Below, in pieces: positions 25,594 through 34,110 of a stretch of 64,000 nt of DNA. The position numbers were made by a program, and so were the translations under genes. Source of the DNA: Bacteroidales bacterium. Lineage in GTDB: Bacteria > Bacteroidota > Bacteroidia > Bacteroidales > WCHB1-69. The notes under the pieces were generated by a model. It was not told the origin of the DNA. It ran no database searches and saw nothing but the letters and a program-made list of their open reading frames with translations. Where the stretch lies: assembly GCA_017554325.1 (NCBI GenBank), contig JAFZIP010000003.1, positions 1 to 64,000 of the forward strand. The letters run 5' to 3'. The first letter of the stretch is position 1; every line of letters begins with the position of its first letter.

Positions 25594-26688
25594 TTACTCG
25601 GCTTTGTAGAACGGCATCTTCACGGTGACGGCCTTCAGCAGGCGGTTGCGCACCTTGATGAAGATTTCGGTGCCAGCTTTGGCGAATTCCTTCTTGATGA
25701 GCGCGGTGCCAATGCCCTTTTGCACGGAAGGTCCGAAGGTGCCGGAGCGCACTTCGCCGATGAGATTGCCCTCAGCGTCGCACACCTCGTAGCCGTTTCT
25801 CGGAATACCACGGTCGATGAGCTCGAAACCGGCAATTCTGCGGGTCACGCCGTTGGCCTTGAGGTCTTCCATGAACTTGCGGTCGATGAAGTCCTTGCCG
25901 TCCACGAACTTGGTAATCCAGCCCAAACCAGCTTCGATAGGAGAAATGGTGTCGTCTATTTCGTGGCCGTAGAGGCAGAAGCCCATTTCGAGACGGAGGG
26001 TATCGCGTGCGCCCAAACCGATGGGTTTGATGTCAAACTCGGCGCCGGCCTCAAACACAGCGTCCCAAATCTGCATGGCAAGCTCGTTGGGGAAGTAGAT
26101 CTCGCAGCCGCCAGAGCCCGTGTAGCCCGTGGTGGAGAAGAGAATGTTGTCGAAACCGGCGAACTTGATGATCTTGTTGGTGTAATACTCCATGTCGATG
26201 ACAGAAGCATCGGTCAGTTTTTGCATGGCCTTGAGCGCCAAAGGACCCTGAACAGCCAGCTGGGAGATGTTGTCGGAGATGTTCTCAATGTCAGCACCGA
26301 AGTTCTTGTTCTGCTCCACAACCCAAGCCCAGTCTTTGTCGATGTTGGCAGCATTGACCACTAACAAATAGTCTTCATCGTGCAGATTGTAAACCAAAAG
26401 GTCGTCCACGATGCCGCCTTTGCCGTTGGGAAAACAGCTGTACTGCACCTTGCCAGGATAGAGTGCGGCCACATCGTTGGTGGTGATGTGTTGCAACAGG
26501 GCCAGCGCTTTCGGACCCTTCACGGTGAACTCGCCCATGTGGGACACGTCGAATACGCCCACTTTGTTGCGCACCTGCAGGTGCTCGTTGGTGATGCTGT
26601 CGTATTGGATGGGCATGTAAAAGCCTGCAAATTCTTCCATTTTGGCTCCTAAGGCCTCATGTTTCGCTCTGTAAACGGTTTCTTTCAT
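25594..26688 (-). CDS. gcvT: Glycine cleavage system aminomethyltransferase GcvT
   Basis: 364 residues, the full family length. It transfers the methylene group of aminomethyl-lipoyl H-protein to tetrahydrofolate and releases ammonia. Signatures: [49 protein letters not shown] and [18 protein letters not shown], with [16 protein letters not shown] in the C-terminal barrel. Cytoplasmic. gcvP and gcvH are not in this window, so the system is split across the genome. The ATG at 26688 follows a -7 box at 26730-26738. Confidence 0.96.
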   Translation of the reverse strand: MKETVYRAKHEALGAKMEEFAGFYMPIQYDSITNEHLQVRNKVGVFDVSHMGEFTVKGPKALALLQHITTNDVAALYPGKVQYSCFPNGKGGIVDDLLVYNLHDEDYLLVVNAANIDKDWAWVVEQNKNFGADIENISDNISQLAVQGPLALKAMQKLTDASVIDMEYYTNKIIKFAGFDNILFSTTGYTGSGGCEIYFPNELAMQIWDAVFEAGAEFDIKPIGLGARDTLRLEMGFCLYGHEIDDTISPIEAGLGWITKFVDGKDFIDRKFMEDLKANGVTRRIAGFELIDRGIPRNGYEVCDAEGNLIGEVRSGTFGPSVQKGIGTALIKKEFAKAGTEIFIKVRNRLLKAVTVKMPFYKAE

Positions 26689-26729
26689 AATAATGCTGTT
26701 TTTAAGTTTGATATTCAGATAAAACGGCT

Positions 26730-26738
26730 GCAAAGATA
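26730..26738 (-). promoter_or_regulatory. -7 box of gcvT
   Basis: TATCTTTGC on the minus strand, 42 bases before the start. Confidence 0.55.
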
Positions 26739-26767
26739 AGAATAATTTTCCAGTCTTTCAGGCGGCG

Positions 26768-27832
26768 CTAAAATTCCCGTCCGGCTTTCTTGAGCAAACG
26801 GTTCACCTTGCGGAATCGCCTGTTCAACCAATTTTCAATCATCTCATCTTCTATCTCGGTGATGTCAGGAACATCCTTCTTGCGTCTTCTTGCGCTGGAG
26901 AAACGGATGTATGCCCCAATGTGACGTCTTTTCTTTTCGTGGTAGATGGCATCGAACGGGATGAGCACACCGGTGTCCTCGATATTGTGCATCAGGCGGT
27001 TGACCGCCGTGCCGAACATGAGCATTTGGGATGTAATGGAAATGTATGCGGTCACATTCGGCGGAACGTTCACGCCTCTCATTCGGGCTGCCATCTTAAG
27101 CAACTTGTAGTCTTCTGACAAATCATCCTGATTCAGCACCAGATTCATCAAGTCGGGGTCGGAGTCCGGCATTAATGTTTGGTCGTCCCACGGGCGAACA
27201 AGCACATCCTTGTCTCCAAAATGCTTCCACAGGAAATGGTAAATCAAATCCCTGGTGATGTGGTCGTATGAAGGATAGAGGGTTATCTTGCCAAAGTAGT
27301 AAAGCAGATTCGGATTCTTCATGATGATGGCCACCAAGCCGTCCCATAGGTTGTCCATGGCGAATATGGACTTTGCGCCGTATCTGGAACTCTGATAGGT
27401 CGGAGCCACAAAATTGCGTCCGAGTTCCAAAACGTGTGGCAGATATTCATTGATGAATTTCTGAGAGAAGTGGAACTGATGGGCACTTGCCATGATAGGC
27501 TGGCCTTTCTCATCGAACACAGCATCGGATCCATAGAAAAAACGATAACCACCGACAATAGCCTCGTTGTCAGGGTCCCAGACAATCAGCTGTTTATAGG
27601 GCTTTTCCATCTTGTCATATTCATCAAGATCTATGGCATTGCCGGTAGAACCGCCCGCTTCGCGGAAGGTCAGCTCTCTCAATCTCCCGACTTCGGTGAC
27701 CACATTGGGAGAATCATGCCAGGTGACGATGTACAGCTCGTTGTGACCTTTGTTGGTGTCTTCCAGTTTTTTGGACTTGGTAAGTTCCGCTTTTATGAGT
27801 TTAACCGGTACGGGGTCAATTATTGCTTCCAT
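26768..27832 (-). CDS. glsB: GNAT-type N-acyltransferase of the GlsB/OlsB group
   Basis: 354 residues. The fold is that of the acyl-ACP-dependent N-acyltransferases formerly called hemolysins (AIVGGYRFFYGSDAVFD, FINEYLPHVLELGRNFVAP, AMDNLWDGLVAIIMKNP). It lies 13 bases downstream of a PlsC-like gene. In Bacteroides the same pair, glsB and glsA, makes glycine lipids: GlsB acylates glycine with a 3-hydroxy fatty acid and GlsA adds the second acyl chain. I assign the symbol from this arrangement and the sequence pattern; an ornithine-lipid role is the alternative. Start ATG 27832 is the only one fitting the operon spacing. Confidence 0.8.
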   Translation of the reverse strand: MEAIIDPVPVKLIKAELTKSKKLEDTNKGHNELYIVTWHDSPNVVTEVGRLRELTFREAGGSTGNAIDLDEYDKMEKPYKQLIVWDPDNEAIVGGYRFFYGSDAVFDEKGQPIMASAHQFHFSQKFINEYLPHVLELGRNFVAPTYQSSRYGAKSIFAMDNLWDGLVAIIMKNPNLLYYFGKITLYPSYDHITRDLIYHFLWKHFGDKDVLVRPWDDQTLMPDSDPDLMNLVLNQDDLSEDYKLLKMAARMRGVNVPPNVTAYISITSQMLMFGTAVNRLMHNIEDTGVLIPFDAIYHEKKRRHIGAYIRFSSARRRKKDVPDITEIEDEMIENWLNRRFRKVNRLLKKAGREF

Positions 27833-27845
27833 AATGTTGAGATTT

Positions 27846-28703
27846 TTAATCGATATTAGATGGCCAGGGGTTGGAAACAATGCCTGCCATTTCAAGCATG
27901 GTTATGTGTGCAAGATCGCGCATCCTTGCCGTCTCTTCCTTCCGTGGCGCATTGACATCAGGGATGATCGGATCCCCGACATGGATGGTGACCAGAGGCT
28001 CGCTTTTGCTGATGAATCTGCGCCACCCTGTGCGGGGCCTGAACGTGATCATCAGGGGCAGTATTGGGAGCGAGTATTTGTAGGCCATGTTGAAGGTTCC
28101 TGTCTTAAAAGGTCGGAGCGGAGCATAGAAGTTCCAACTGCAACTTTCGGGGAAGATGTGTATCCATTGTTTGCGGGATGCAAGTTCATCAAAGGCCTGG
28201 TCAAACTTCCGGAGCCCGCTGCGGTTTTCCGGGATGGGAATGCCGCCTATATGTTTCATGAGGAATCCGTCCTTTCCGTTGAAAGGCTGGGCGTACATGG
28301 GAATCCAAGCTTTGCGGAAGCGCATTGCCTGCAGAACACAAAACATATCCCACCTGTAAACGTGATTGCAAACTGTCATCACGCCGTTGGCGAAGAGTTT
28401 TCGGTTTTGACGTATTTTCTTGCGGCCTTCAATCATGAGGCCATACCGGATCCAGTTTACGGGGAAACCGACAATCCAAGTTGCAAGATATATGAGGAAA
28501 TGCCAGATTTTGAATTTCAGCGATTTGTCAAGATAAGGGTAAGTTTCGTCGAACTTGATGTCCTTGTACTTCCCGCGTATAGGGGCCATTCTTGTAAAGG
28601 GGTTGTCTCCAGAAAATTCCGCTACGGGTTCAGGGACATAAACTCCTTCCTTTACTTTGAAATTTCTATACGCTGGGCCAAATTTTGAATAGTCCTCTAC
28701 CAT
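27846..28703 (-). CDS. glsA: PlsC-like O-acyltransferase of the GlsA group
   Basis: 285 residues. A lysophospholipid acyltransferase with motif I NHVYRWD (NHxxxxD variant) near residue 115, the substrate motif FPES near residue 187 and FNMAYKYSLPILPLMITF after it. A hydrophobic stretch (IWHFLIYLATWIVGFPVNWI) anchors it to the inner membrane. It heads the pair with the N-acyltransferase gene and would add the second fatty acid, by oxygen esterification, to the N-acyl-glycine. General phosphatidic acid synthesis is the alternative reading of this fold. Confidence 0.8.
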   Translation of the reverse strand: MVEDYSKFGPAYRNFKVKEGVYVPEPVAEFSGDNPFTRMAPIRGKYKDIKFDETYPYLDKSLKFKIWHFLIYLATWIVGFPVNWIRYGLMIEGRKKIRQNRKLFANGVMTVCNHVYRWDMFCVLQAMRFRKAWIPMYAQPFNGKDGFLMKHIGGIPIPENRSGLRKFDQAFDELASRKQWIHIFPESCSWNFYAPLRPFKTGTFNMAYKYSLPILPLMITFRPRTGWRRFISKSEPLVTIHVGDPIIPDVNAPRKEETARMRDLAHITMLEMAGIVSNPWPSNID

Positions 28704-28753
28704 ACTAAGTTTCTAAAAGTGCGTGCAGATGATTCAATCTTCCGCAAGAGAGT

Positions 28754-28762
28754 TGCAAAATT
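28754..28762 (-). promoter_or_regulatory. -7 box of the glsA-glsB pair
   Basis: TAATTTTGC on the minus strand, 51 bases before glsA. Confidence 0.5.
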
Positions 28763-28921
28763 AACAAAGTTTTTTGAAAATCAAAATAGCCATGATTTTT
28801 TTGTTGAAGATTGATGCACTAAAACCTCTTTTTGAACGTTACTTTAAATATAGCTGGGAGATTAGAAAAGAGAGAAAAAATCATTCGATAATCGATAATC
28901 GAAAAAATAAATATTAGCATT

Positions 28922-29581
28922 ATGAAAAAAGTAGTTTTATTGAGTATGCTGCTGTTTTGTTTTTCAATCGCAAGTTTTGCGCAGGAAGAGGAACAGGACT
29001 GGCGGCAGGTGCTCCCGCGCAATGAGTTCAGTATCGGCATCGGCGATCCGGAGTTTGCCAGTTTGCAAAGGGGCAGCATTTGGGACAAACTGTTATGGTG
29101 CCATACGGACCGGTATCAGGGTGATGGTCTAGGAGACTGGTTTGACCCCGGCACGTATCATTCCAAATACATTGCCACTTGCCCGATTTCTGTGGGCTAC
29201 ATGTACCGCTTGCGCAAATTCCTGTGGCTGGGTGGCTCCGTGTCCTATATGGGCGTTTTCGGCAAGGTGTTCGATGCGCGCGACGACAGTTTTCTGTACA
29301 ACCACACAGAGACGCAGATTGCTTTTCTGCCCTCCGTGCGTTTTTCCTATCTCAATAAAAAATATGTGACGCTCTATTCCGGCATTTCCACGGGCTTCCT
29401 GCTCAACTTCGAGAAAGAGAACGGGATAACGGATGTCTATTTCCATCCCACGTTGCAGGTGACTGCATTTGGCGTGTCTGCAGGACGCAAGTTCTTTGGC
29501 TATACGGAAATTGGTTGGGGCTACAAGGGCTTCATTACGGCAGGAATCGGATACCGTTTCAATGCCAAAAAGAATGATTAA
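28922..29581 (+). CDS. Small outer-membrane beta-barrel protein
   Basis: 219 residues with a signal peptide (LLSMLLFCFSIASFAQ). Alternating strands with aromatic belts (VGYMYRLRKFLWLGGSVSYM, then AFLPSVRFSYLNKKYVTLYS) end in GIGYRFNAKKND. The C-terminal half is clearly related to the last domain of the barrel protein at 7528 (VRFSYLN...TLYSG...LTAFG...AG). Located in the outer membrane; function unknown. The lipoprotein gene at 29601 follows after 19 bases and is probably co-transcribed. Confidence 0.8.
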   Translation: MKKVVLLSMLLFCFSIASFAQEEEQDWRQVLPRNEFSIGIGDPEFASLQRGSIWDKLLWCHTDRYQGDGLGDWFDPGTYHSKYIATCPISVGYMYRLRKFLWLGGSVSYMGVFGKVFDARDDSFLYNHTETQIAFLPSVRFSYLNKKYVTLYSGISTGFLLNFEKENGITDVYFHPTLQVTAFGVSAGRKFFGYTEIGWGYKGFITAGIGYRFNAKKND

Positions 29582-29600
29582 CGATTAGAATTATAAGGAT

Positions 29601-30572
29601 ATGAAAAGAATAACCTTTATTATAACAACTTGTCTGCTGGCAGCTATTTCGTTCAATAGCTGCGTGGTGGAAGAGTCCGACCGTTTGGACCAGTCCGGCA
29701 CCGAGACAGCCTACCAGATGTTCATGTACTGGAGATACGGCTATAGCAACACCCAGATGCGTTTCGCCAATGTGGCGTTCAACTTCAACGCATGGCTCTC
29801 CGCACCCGAGAGTGCGCGCGATTCTGTGGCATTGATCTACTTCAAAGACTACAATATCCGCGACAATGGTAACGGCTCTTGGTCTATTCTCCAGCAATAT
29901 AAGGAGATTTATGCGATTGAAACTCAAAACAAACTGCTCTCGGAACCCGATGCCGCATGGACGGTGACGGAAAAAGAGCGGGTATTGAATTACATGCCGG
30001 TTGCGAGCCCCGGATACAATGAATACAATGCAATGTATGATTTTTCGTCCTCTCAGGTGACGGCTACCGTTTTGTGTTTGTCTCAGGGACAATGGAAAGT
30101 GAAAATCAATGACTATGATCCTGAAGATGTAGGGCTTTTGGGCGGTCCTACACCTCACTTGTCGGTGACCCTGAGCACCCCGGATCAGTCTGTTATCCGC
30201 GATCTTCGCGAGGGTGGCTATTATATCAGCGGCCATGGCTGCTTTGAATTTGCCCAATATGCCTATCCGGTTAATGATAATGTGTCCAATGTGGTTGCCT
30301 TGTATTTCAACATAGAGGAACCTCTATTTTGTGATGGCCAGGACACTTGGAGCGAGGGCAATATGAATATTGTCGTGTATAATGGCGAATCAGTAGGTTC
30401 ACCAGATTATAAAACTGAAAATGTGAATGTGAAGTTTACGGTGACGACGAATAGTCAGGAAACTATACAGACACATTATGCCGTTTTGCACTACTATGAC
30501 CATGAGGCCAGGTGGTCGTATGGAAACAATGGCTCCTTGTTGTGGCACTGGAGTGAGAATATGGGCTCATAA
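29601..30572 (+). CDS. Putative lipoprotein of unknown function
   Basis: 323 residues with a lipoprotein signal peptide ending AAISFNSC (Cys21). The mature part is mostly beta with several aromatic-rich strands (TETAYQMFMYWRYGYSNTQ, TQTHYAVLHYYDHEARWSYG-like end) and no motif I recognise. It follows the outer-membrane barrel gene by 19 bases, suggesting that the two products act together at the outer membrane. A strong hairpin terminator lies 43 bases after its stop. Confidence 0.72.
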   Translation: MKRITFIITTCLLAAISFNSCVVEESDRLDQSGTETAYQMFMYWRYGYSNTQMRFANVAFNFNAWLSAPESARDSVALIYFKDYNIRDNGNGSWSILQQYKEIYAIETQNKLLSEPDAAWTVTEKERVLNYMPVASPGYNEYNAMYDFSSSQVTATVLCLSQGQWKVKINDYDPEDVGLLGGPTPHLSVTLSTPDQSVIRDLREGGYYISGHGCFEFAQYAYPVNDNVSNVVALYFNIEEPLFCDGQDTWSEGNMNIVVYNGESVGSPDYKTENVNVKFTVTTNSQETIQTHYAVLHYYDHEARWSYGNNGSLLWHWSENMGS

Positions 30573-30614
30573 AACACAAGGAAATCAGCACAGCTGTGAA
30601 AAATTGACAACTTC

Positions 30615-30648
30615 AGCGGTTCGTGAGGCTTCGCGGACCGCTTTTTTA
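30615..30648. terminator. Rho-independent terminator
   Basis: AGCGGT...ACCGCT forms an almost complete 28-base palindrome with GU pairs, followed by TTTTTT. It ends the barrel/lipoprotein operon and overlaps the stop of tsaC on the other strand. Confidence 0.85.
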
Positions 30649-31266
30649 TTGCAGGAGGGATATGTCGCCTTTGCCCTCGCGCACAATCTCGATGTCGCCG
30701 CCAGTGCAATCTACTACGGTAGATGGCACGTTGTCGCCGTAGCCGCCGTCGATGACGATGTCCACCATGCGATTGTACTTCTCGTGGATGAGCTCGGGGT
30801 CGGTGGTGTACTCAATCACTTCGTCGTCGTCTTTCACGGAAGTGGAGAGGATAGGGTGGCCCAGCTGGCGCACAATCTCGCGGATAATGTTGTTGTCGGG
30901 TACGCGTATGCCGACGGTTTTCTTGTTGCTTTGCAGCAGTTTGGGCACATTGTTGTTGGCCTCCAGGATGAAAGTGAACGGGCCGGGCAGCCCTTTTTTC
31001 ATCGCTTTGAAGATGTTGTTGGGGATGGGTTTGGTGTAGTCGGAGAGGTTGCTCAGGCCGGAACAGATGAAGGTCATGGCGTTTTTCTTCTTCTTGTCGC
31101 CCAGTATCTCCGTGATTCTTTCTACACTCCTGGGTTTGAAAATATCGCAGCCGATACCATAGATGGTGTCGGTCGGATAGATGATGATGCCACCCTCCTT
31201 CAGGCATTTCACCACCTGGTCAATCGCCCTCTGGCTCGGATTCTCTGGATATATTTTCAGTATCAT
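30646..31266 (-). CDS. tsaC: L-threonylcarbamoyladenylate synthase (YrdC/Sua5 family)
   Basis: 206 residues, the YrdC-only form. It makes threonylcarbamoyl-AMP from threonine, bicarbonate and ATP, the first step of the t6A37 tRNA modification. Motifs: GGIIIYPTDTIYGIGCDIF, the Lys cluster GDKKKKNAMTFIC that binds the nucleotide, GLPGPFTFILEANNNVP, and TVGIRVPDNNI. PILSTSVKDDDE corresponds to the conserved S-T-S segment. It is cytoplasmic. The gene lies just after the SRP RNA on the same strand. YciO-like paralogues differ little, so the exact orthology is slightly uncertain. Confidence 0.9.
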   Translation of the reverse strand: MILKIYPENPSQRAIDQVVKCLKEGGIIIYPTDTIYGIGCDIFKPRSVERITEILGDKKKKNAMTFICSGLSNLSDYTKPIPNNIFKAMKKGLPGPFTFILEANNNVPKLLQSNKKTVGIRVPDNNIIREIVRQLGHPILSTSVKDDDEVIEYTTDPELIHEKYNRMVDIVIDGGYGDNVPSTVVDCTGGDIEIVREGKGDISLLQ

Positions 31267-31270
31267 AAAA

Positions 31271-31376
31271 AAAAGAAGGGTAAGCTACTTGCATCGCATC
31301 GCTACAACCGACGTACCCTTGCTGTATTCCTACCCTGGGGGAGTTAGAAGGGAGCAGATCGTACAAGACTTACCCG
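31271..31376 (-). ncRNA. ffs: Signal recognition particle RNA (small 4.5S type)
   Basis: On the minus strand the RNA starts GGGTAAG and ends CTTACCC followed by a U-run, so the ends pair. The conserved apex is present: CCCCCAGGGTAGGAATACAG then CAAGGGTA, with a GGAA tetraloop closed by GTA/TAC and the CAGG/AGCA internal loop that binds Ffh. A -7 box GCAAAAATA (reverse) lies directly upstream at 31380. Exact ends are inferred to within a few bases. Confidence 0.87.
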
Positions 31377-31379
31377 GCG

Positions 31380-31388
31380 GCAAAAATA
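31380..31388 (-). promoter_or_regulatory. -7 box of SRP RNA gene
   Basis: TATTTTTGC on the minus strand, ending about 6 bases before the expected RNA 5' end. Confidence 0.75.
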
Positions 31389-31409
31389 GGAAAATTTTCG
31401 GTTTCCGGA

Positions 31410-32828
31410 CTAATAGCCCAAAATTTTCAGCATCGACTTGTAACTCTGTTCTTTAGCAAACAGTTTGGTGCAGATTTCGTCGTCCTCGTCGCGGTAGATA
31501 ATGATGTGTTTCGGAGCAGGAGTCATGCAATGCTGTATGCCGCCGTACCCGCCGAGGGCGTCTTGGTAGGCCCCAGTGTTGAATAGGCCGATGTATTGGA
31601 TATCCTCCGGACTGTCGCTCACGGGGTAGTTTTCCGAGTTTACTTGCGGGAGGAAGACAGCGTTCAGGTGCGACTCCGAGTTGTAATAGTCGTGGCTGTC
31701 GCACGTGAGTCCGCCCAGGAACACACGCTCGTATCCCTTGTCCCAGTTGTTGATGGCCAAGATGATGAACTGCTGGTTGATGGCCCAGGTGTCGGGCAGG
31801 GTTGTCATGAATGAGCTGTCGATCATGTTCCAGAGCTCGCGGTCGTTCTGGCGCTTCTGCTGTAATACAGAGAAGAGCACGGCGCTGGCTTCTCCCACGG
31901 TGTAGGATCCGAACTCGGTGAAGATGTCGGGTTCTTCCACTCCTTCGCGGTTACAGATGGTCTTGATCTGCGACACAATCTCTTCCGCCATGTACTCGTA
32001 GTCGTAATCGAACGACAGTGAATTCTTGATGGGGAAGCCGCCTCCGATGTTCAGGGAGTCTAGCTCTGGCGAGATCTTTTTCAATTCGCAATAGATGTTT
32101 ACACACTTGGCCAACTCGTTCCAGTAATACGCAGTGTCTTGAATGCCCGTGTTGATGAAGAAATGGAGCATTTTCAACTCGAACTTCGGGTTGTTCTTGA
32201 TCTTCTCTTGATAGAAGGGTACGATGTCGTTGTAACGGATGCCTAGGCGGGAAGTGTAGAACTCGAAGCGAGGCTCTTCCTCCGAAGCAATGCGGATGCC
32301 GACTTTGCATTTGGTCTGTATGTTCTTGTCAAGCAGGTCGAATTCTTTCTTGCTGTCCAATACAGGCATGGTGTTCACAAACCCTTTCTCCAGCATCATC
32401 GAGATGTTGTCGATGTAGGGTTGCTTTTTGAATCCGTTACATATAATATAATTGTCTTTCTGGAATTGACCGCTTTCGTAAAGGGTCTCAATCAGATTTA
32501 AATCAAATGCCGACGAGGTTTCCAGGTGCACATCATTCTTGAGTACTTCGGACAAGACAAACTCGAAATGATTGCTTTTGGTGCAGTAGCAATAATGGTA
32601 CGAGCTCTTATAATCCGACTTTGCAATAGCCACATTGAACCATCTTTTTGCCTTTTGGATGTTCTCGGAAATCTTTGGCAGGTAGGTAATCTTCAGCGGT
32701 GTTCCGTATTGTTTGATGATGTCCATCAGGGGAACGCCATTGAATAGCAATTCGTTGTCCTCTACGTTGAACTCCTCCTGTGGAAATTCATAGGTTTGCT
32801 GAATCAGGTCGATGTACTTAGTCTTCAT
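31410..32828 (-). CDS. Arginine decarboxylase, PLP fold-III type
   Basis: 472 residues of the alanine racemase/ornithine decarboxylase fold. The PLP lysine is in YHYCYCTKSNHFEFV near residue 83; LETSSAFDLNLIETLYESG, LNIGGGFPIKNSL (the phosphate loop) and GGLTCDSHDYY (with the catalytic cysteine) are all family hallmarks, and TGAYQDALGGYGGIQHC closes the site. This form is annotated as arginine decarboxylase in Bacteroidetes and would start polyamine synthesis through agmatine. It is shorter than the 630-residue SpeA; other basic amino acids or diaminopimelate derivatives cannot be excluded as substrates. Confidence 0.85.
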   Translation of the reverse strand: MKTKYIDLIQQTYEFPQEEFNVEDNELLFNGVPLMDIIKQYGTPLKITYLPKISENIQKAKRWFNVAIAKSDYKSSYHYCYCTKSNHFEFVLSEVLKNDVHLETSSAFDLNLIETLYESGQFQKDNYIICNGFKKQPYIDNISMMLEKGFVNTMPVLDSKKEFDLLDKNIQTKCKVGIRIASEEEPRFEFYTSRLGIRYNDIVPFYQEKIKNNPKFELKMLHFFINTGIQDTAYYWNELAKCVNIYCELKKISPELDSLNIGGGFPIKNSLSFDYDYEYMAEEIVSQIKTICNREGVEEPDIFTEFGSYTVGEASAVLFSVLQQKRQNDRELWNMIDSSFMTTLPDTWAINQQFIILAINNWDKGYERVFLGGLTCDSHDYYNSESHLNAVFLPQVNSENYPVSDSPEDIQYIGLFNTGAYQDALGGYGGIQHCMTPAPKHIIIYRDEDDEICTKLFAKEQSYKSMLKILGY

Positions 32829-32855
32829 CTTTGCGAGCGATTGAATTAAAACGCC

Positions 32856-32864
32856 GCAAAAATA
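32856..32864 (-). promoter_or_regulatory. -7 box of the arginine decarboxylase gene
   Basis: TATTTTTGC on the minus strand, 28 bases before the start. Confidence 0.6.
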
Positions 32865-32940
32865 TAAAAATAACTTACTTGGATATGATGAAAAATGGCA
32901 ATCTAACTGATTTGGATTAAAAAGTTATCAACAATTCAGA

Positions 32941-33567
32941 TTAGTTGTGGTCTCTTCTGTTTTCGCATTCGCAGATATCGGTAAATAGAATTTCTGTATC
33001 TGGAAGTAGTTCTTGCATGGCCTTGTATTCCGATTTTGTGAGCGGAATTTGGCGTAAATCAAGTGTTTGCAATGATTTATTCAGAGAGTTGATGCTTTCT
33101 GGAAGAATGTAAAGAGGATTGTCCCAGGCGTCAATGTAGGTGAGTTGCTTTAAGTTGGATATGGAATTTGGAAGTGTTTCTATGATATTCCGACTGATGC
33201 ATAAATATTTTAAGTTTTTCAGATTGCCGATCGATTCGGGCAATCGGAGCAGTTTGTTTTTGTCCAGATTCAGGCTTTCGAGATTGGTAAGTTTGTCTAT
33301 ATTCTGATTCAACACACATAAACGACAACCTTTTACGGTAAGTTCCCTGAGTTCTGTGAGCTGGAATAATTCTTCGGGTAGAGAGTCGCGATTGGCAAGT
33401 TTGGTCAGTTTGAGCCGATATACTTTTTCTGGCTCCTGTAGTGCCTCCGATAATGATGTGTAGGTCTTGCCGTTGTCGTCCGGAGTGTACAGCGTGGCTT
33501 GTTTTTGCGCAAGCAAACTTGTCACTATGAGTGTTATATGTATAAGAATAATAATTTGCTTCTTCAT
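32941..33567 (-). CDS. Secreted leucine-rich-repeat protein
   Basis: 208 residues with a signal peptide (IIILIHITLIVTSLLAQ). Five to six LRRs of about 23 residues follow: LPEELFQLTELRELTVKGC, LTNLESLNLDKNKLLRLPES, IGNLKNLKYLCISRNIIETL, ISNLKQLTYIDAWDNPLYIL, then a degenerate last one. The product is a short curved binding protein outside the inner membrane. It starts 8 bases after the stop of the YafQ-like toxin gene on the same strand, so it may be read from the toxin-antitoxin transcript, an odd pairing with no known meaning. Confidence 0.82.
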   Translation of the reverse strand: MKKQIIILIHITLIVTSLLAQKQATLYTPDDNGKTYTSLSEALQEPEKVYRLKLTKLANRDSLPEELFQLTELRELTVKGCRLCVLNQNIDKLTNLESLNLDKNKLLRLPESIGNLKNLKYLCISRNIIETLPNSISNLKQLTYIDAWDNPLYILPESINSLNKSLQTLDLRQIPLTKSEYKAMQELLPDTEILFTDICECENRRDHN

Positions 33568-33575
33568 GGTGTTAA

Positions 33576-33806
33576 TTAAGTTCGATTCTTCCCAAATAAA
33601 TCTGAATGAGTACCTGTTCTTATTAAGGATAACAACACAACATCGTTATTGTTGCTTTTTCTGTATATCAATAACCAATTTGGCCGAATGTGACATTCTC
33701 TACAACCAATGAACTGGCCGGAAAGAGGGTGGTCAAGATATTTTGCGGGGAGCGTTATATCTTCAACCAGAAGTTGAATCACAATGTCAAGCTCGTCAAT
33801 GGGCAT
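33576..33806 (-). CDS. YafQ/RelE-type toxin (start codon uncertain)
   Basis: An mRNA-interferase-like toxin. The YafQ signature LDHPLSGQFIGCRECHIRPN followed by WLLIYRK and LIRTGTHSDLF is complete, with the catalytic histidines. The first ATG gives only 76 residues and drops the usual N-terminal strand and helix. The same frame is open for 18 more codons (IVFSSQYKKDLALAIKRK, a good family match) up to an ATT at 33860 that overlaps the antitoxin stop. So the real product is probably about 94 residues and begins at a non-standard ATT, or is an N-terminally trimmed form. Confidence 0.82.
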   Translation of the reverse strand: MPIDELDIVIQLLVEDITLPAKYLDHPLSGQFIGCRECHIRPNWLLIYRKSNNNDVVLLSLIRTGTHSDLFGKNRT

Positions 33807-33859
33807 TTTTCGTTTAATGGCAAGAGCAAGATCTTTTTTGTATTGTGAAGAGAAGACAA

Positions 33860-34078
33860 TTACTCTTGCTCTTGAACTTTTTTTTTATAGTCAATAAAAG
33901 ATTCGCAGGCAATGCCACCGCCGTTCTCGATTTCATATAAGGCGGATAGTGTGAGGTCGTATCCAGTCATCTTTTTTTTAGATGCGTATTCAGGCACTGC
34001 ACCATTTTCTATCATGTCTGCAATTAAAGCACGCATTTTGCTGCTCCGTTCATCATACCTTAATGTAATTGTTGTCAT
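33860..34078 (-). CDS. Antitoxin of the YafQ-like toxin
   Basis: 72 residues. The start TTITLRYDERSSKMRALIAD looks like the beta-strand/helix DNA-binding start of RelB/DinJ-type antitoxins, and the rest is charged, as expected for the toxin-neutralising tail (YDLTLSALYEIENG...KKKVQEQE). It precedes the toxin on the same strand with touching ends. It probably represses its own operon. Confidence 0.75.
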   Translation of the reverse strand: MTTITLRYDERSSKMRALIADMIENGAVPEYASKKKMTGYDLTLSALYEIENGGGIACESFIDYKKKVQEQE

Positions 34079-34110
34079 AGTTTTGAATTTTTTGCAAAAA
34101 TAGAAAAAAA

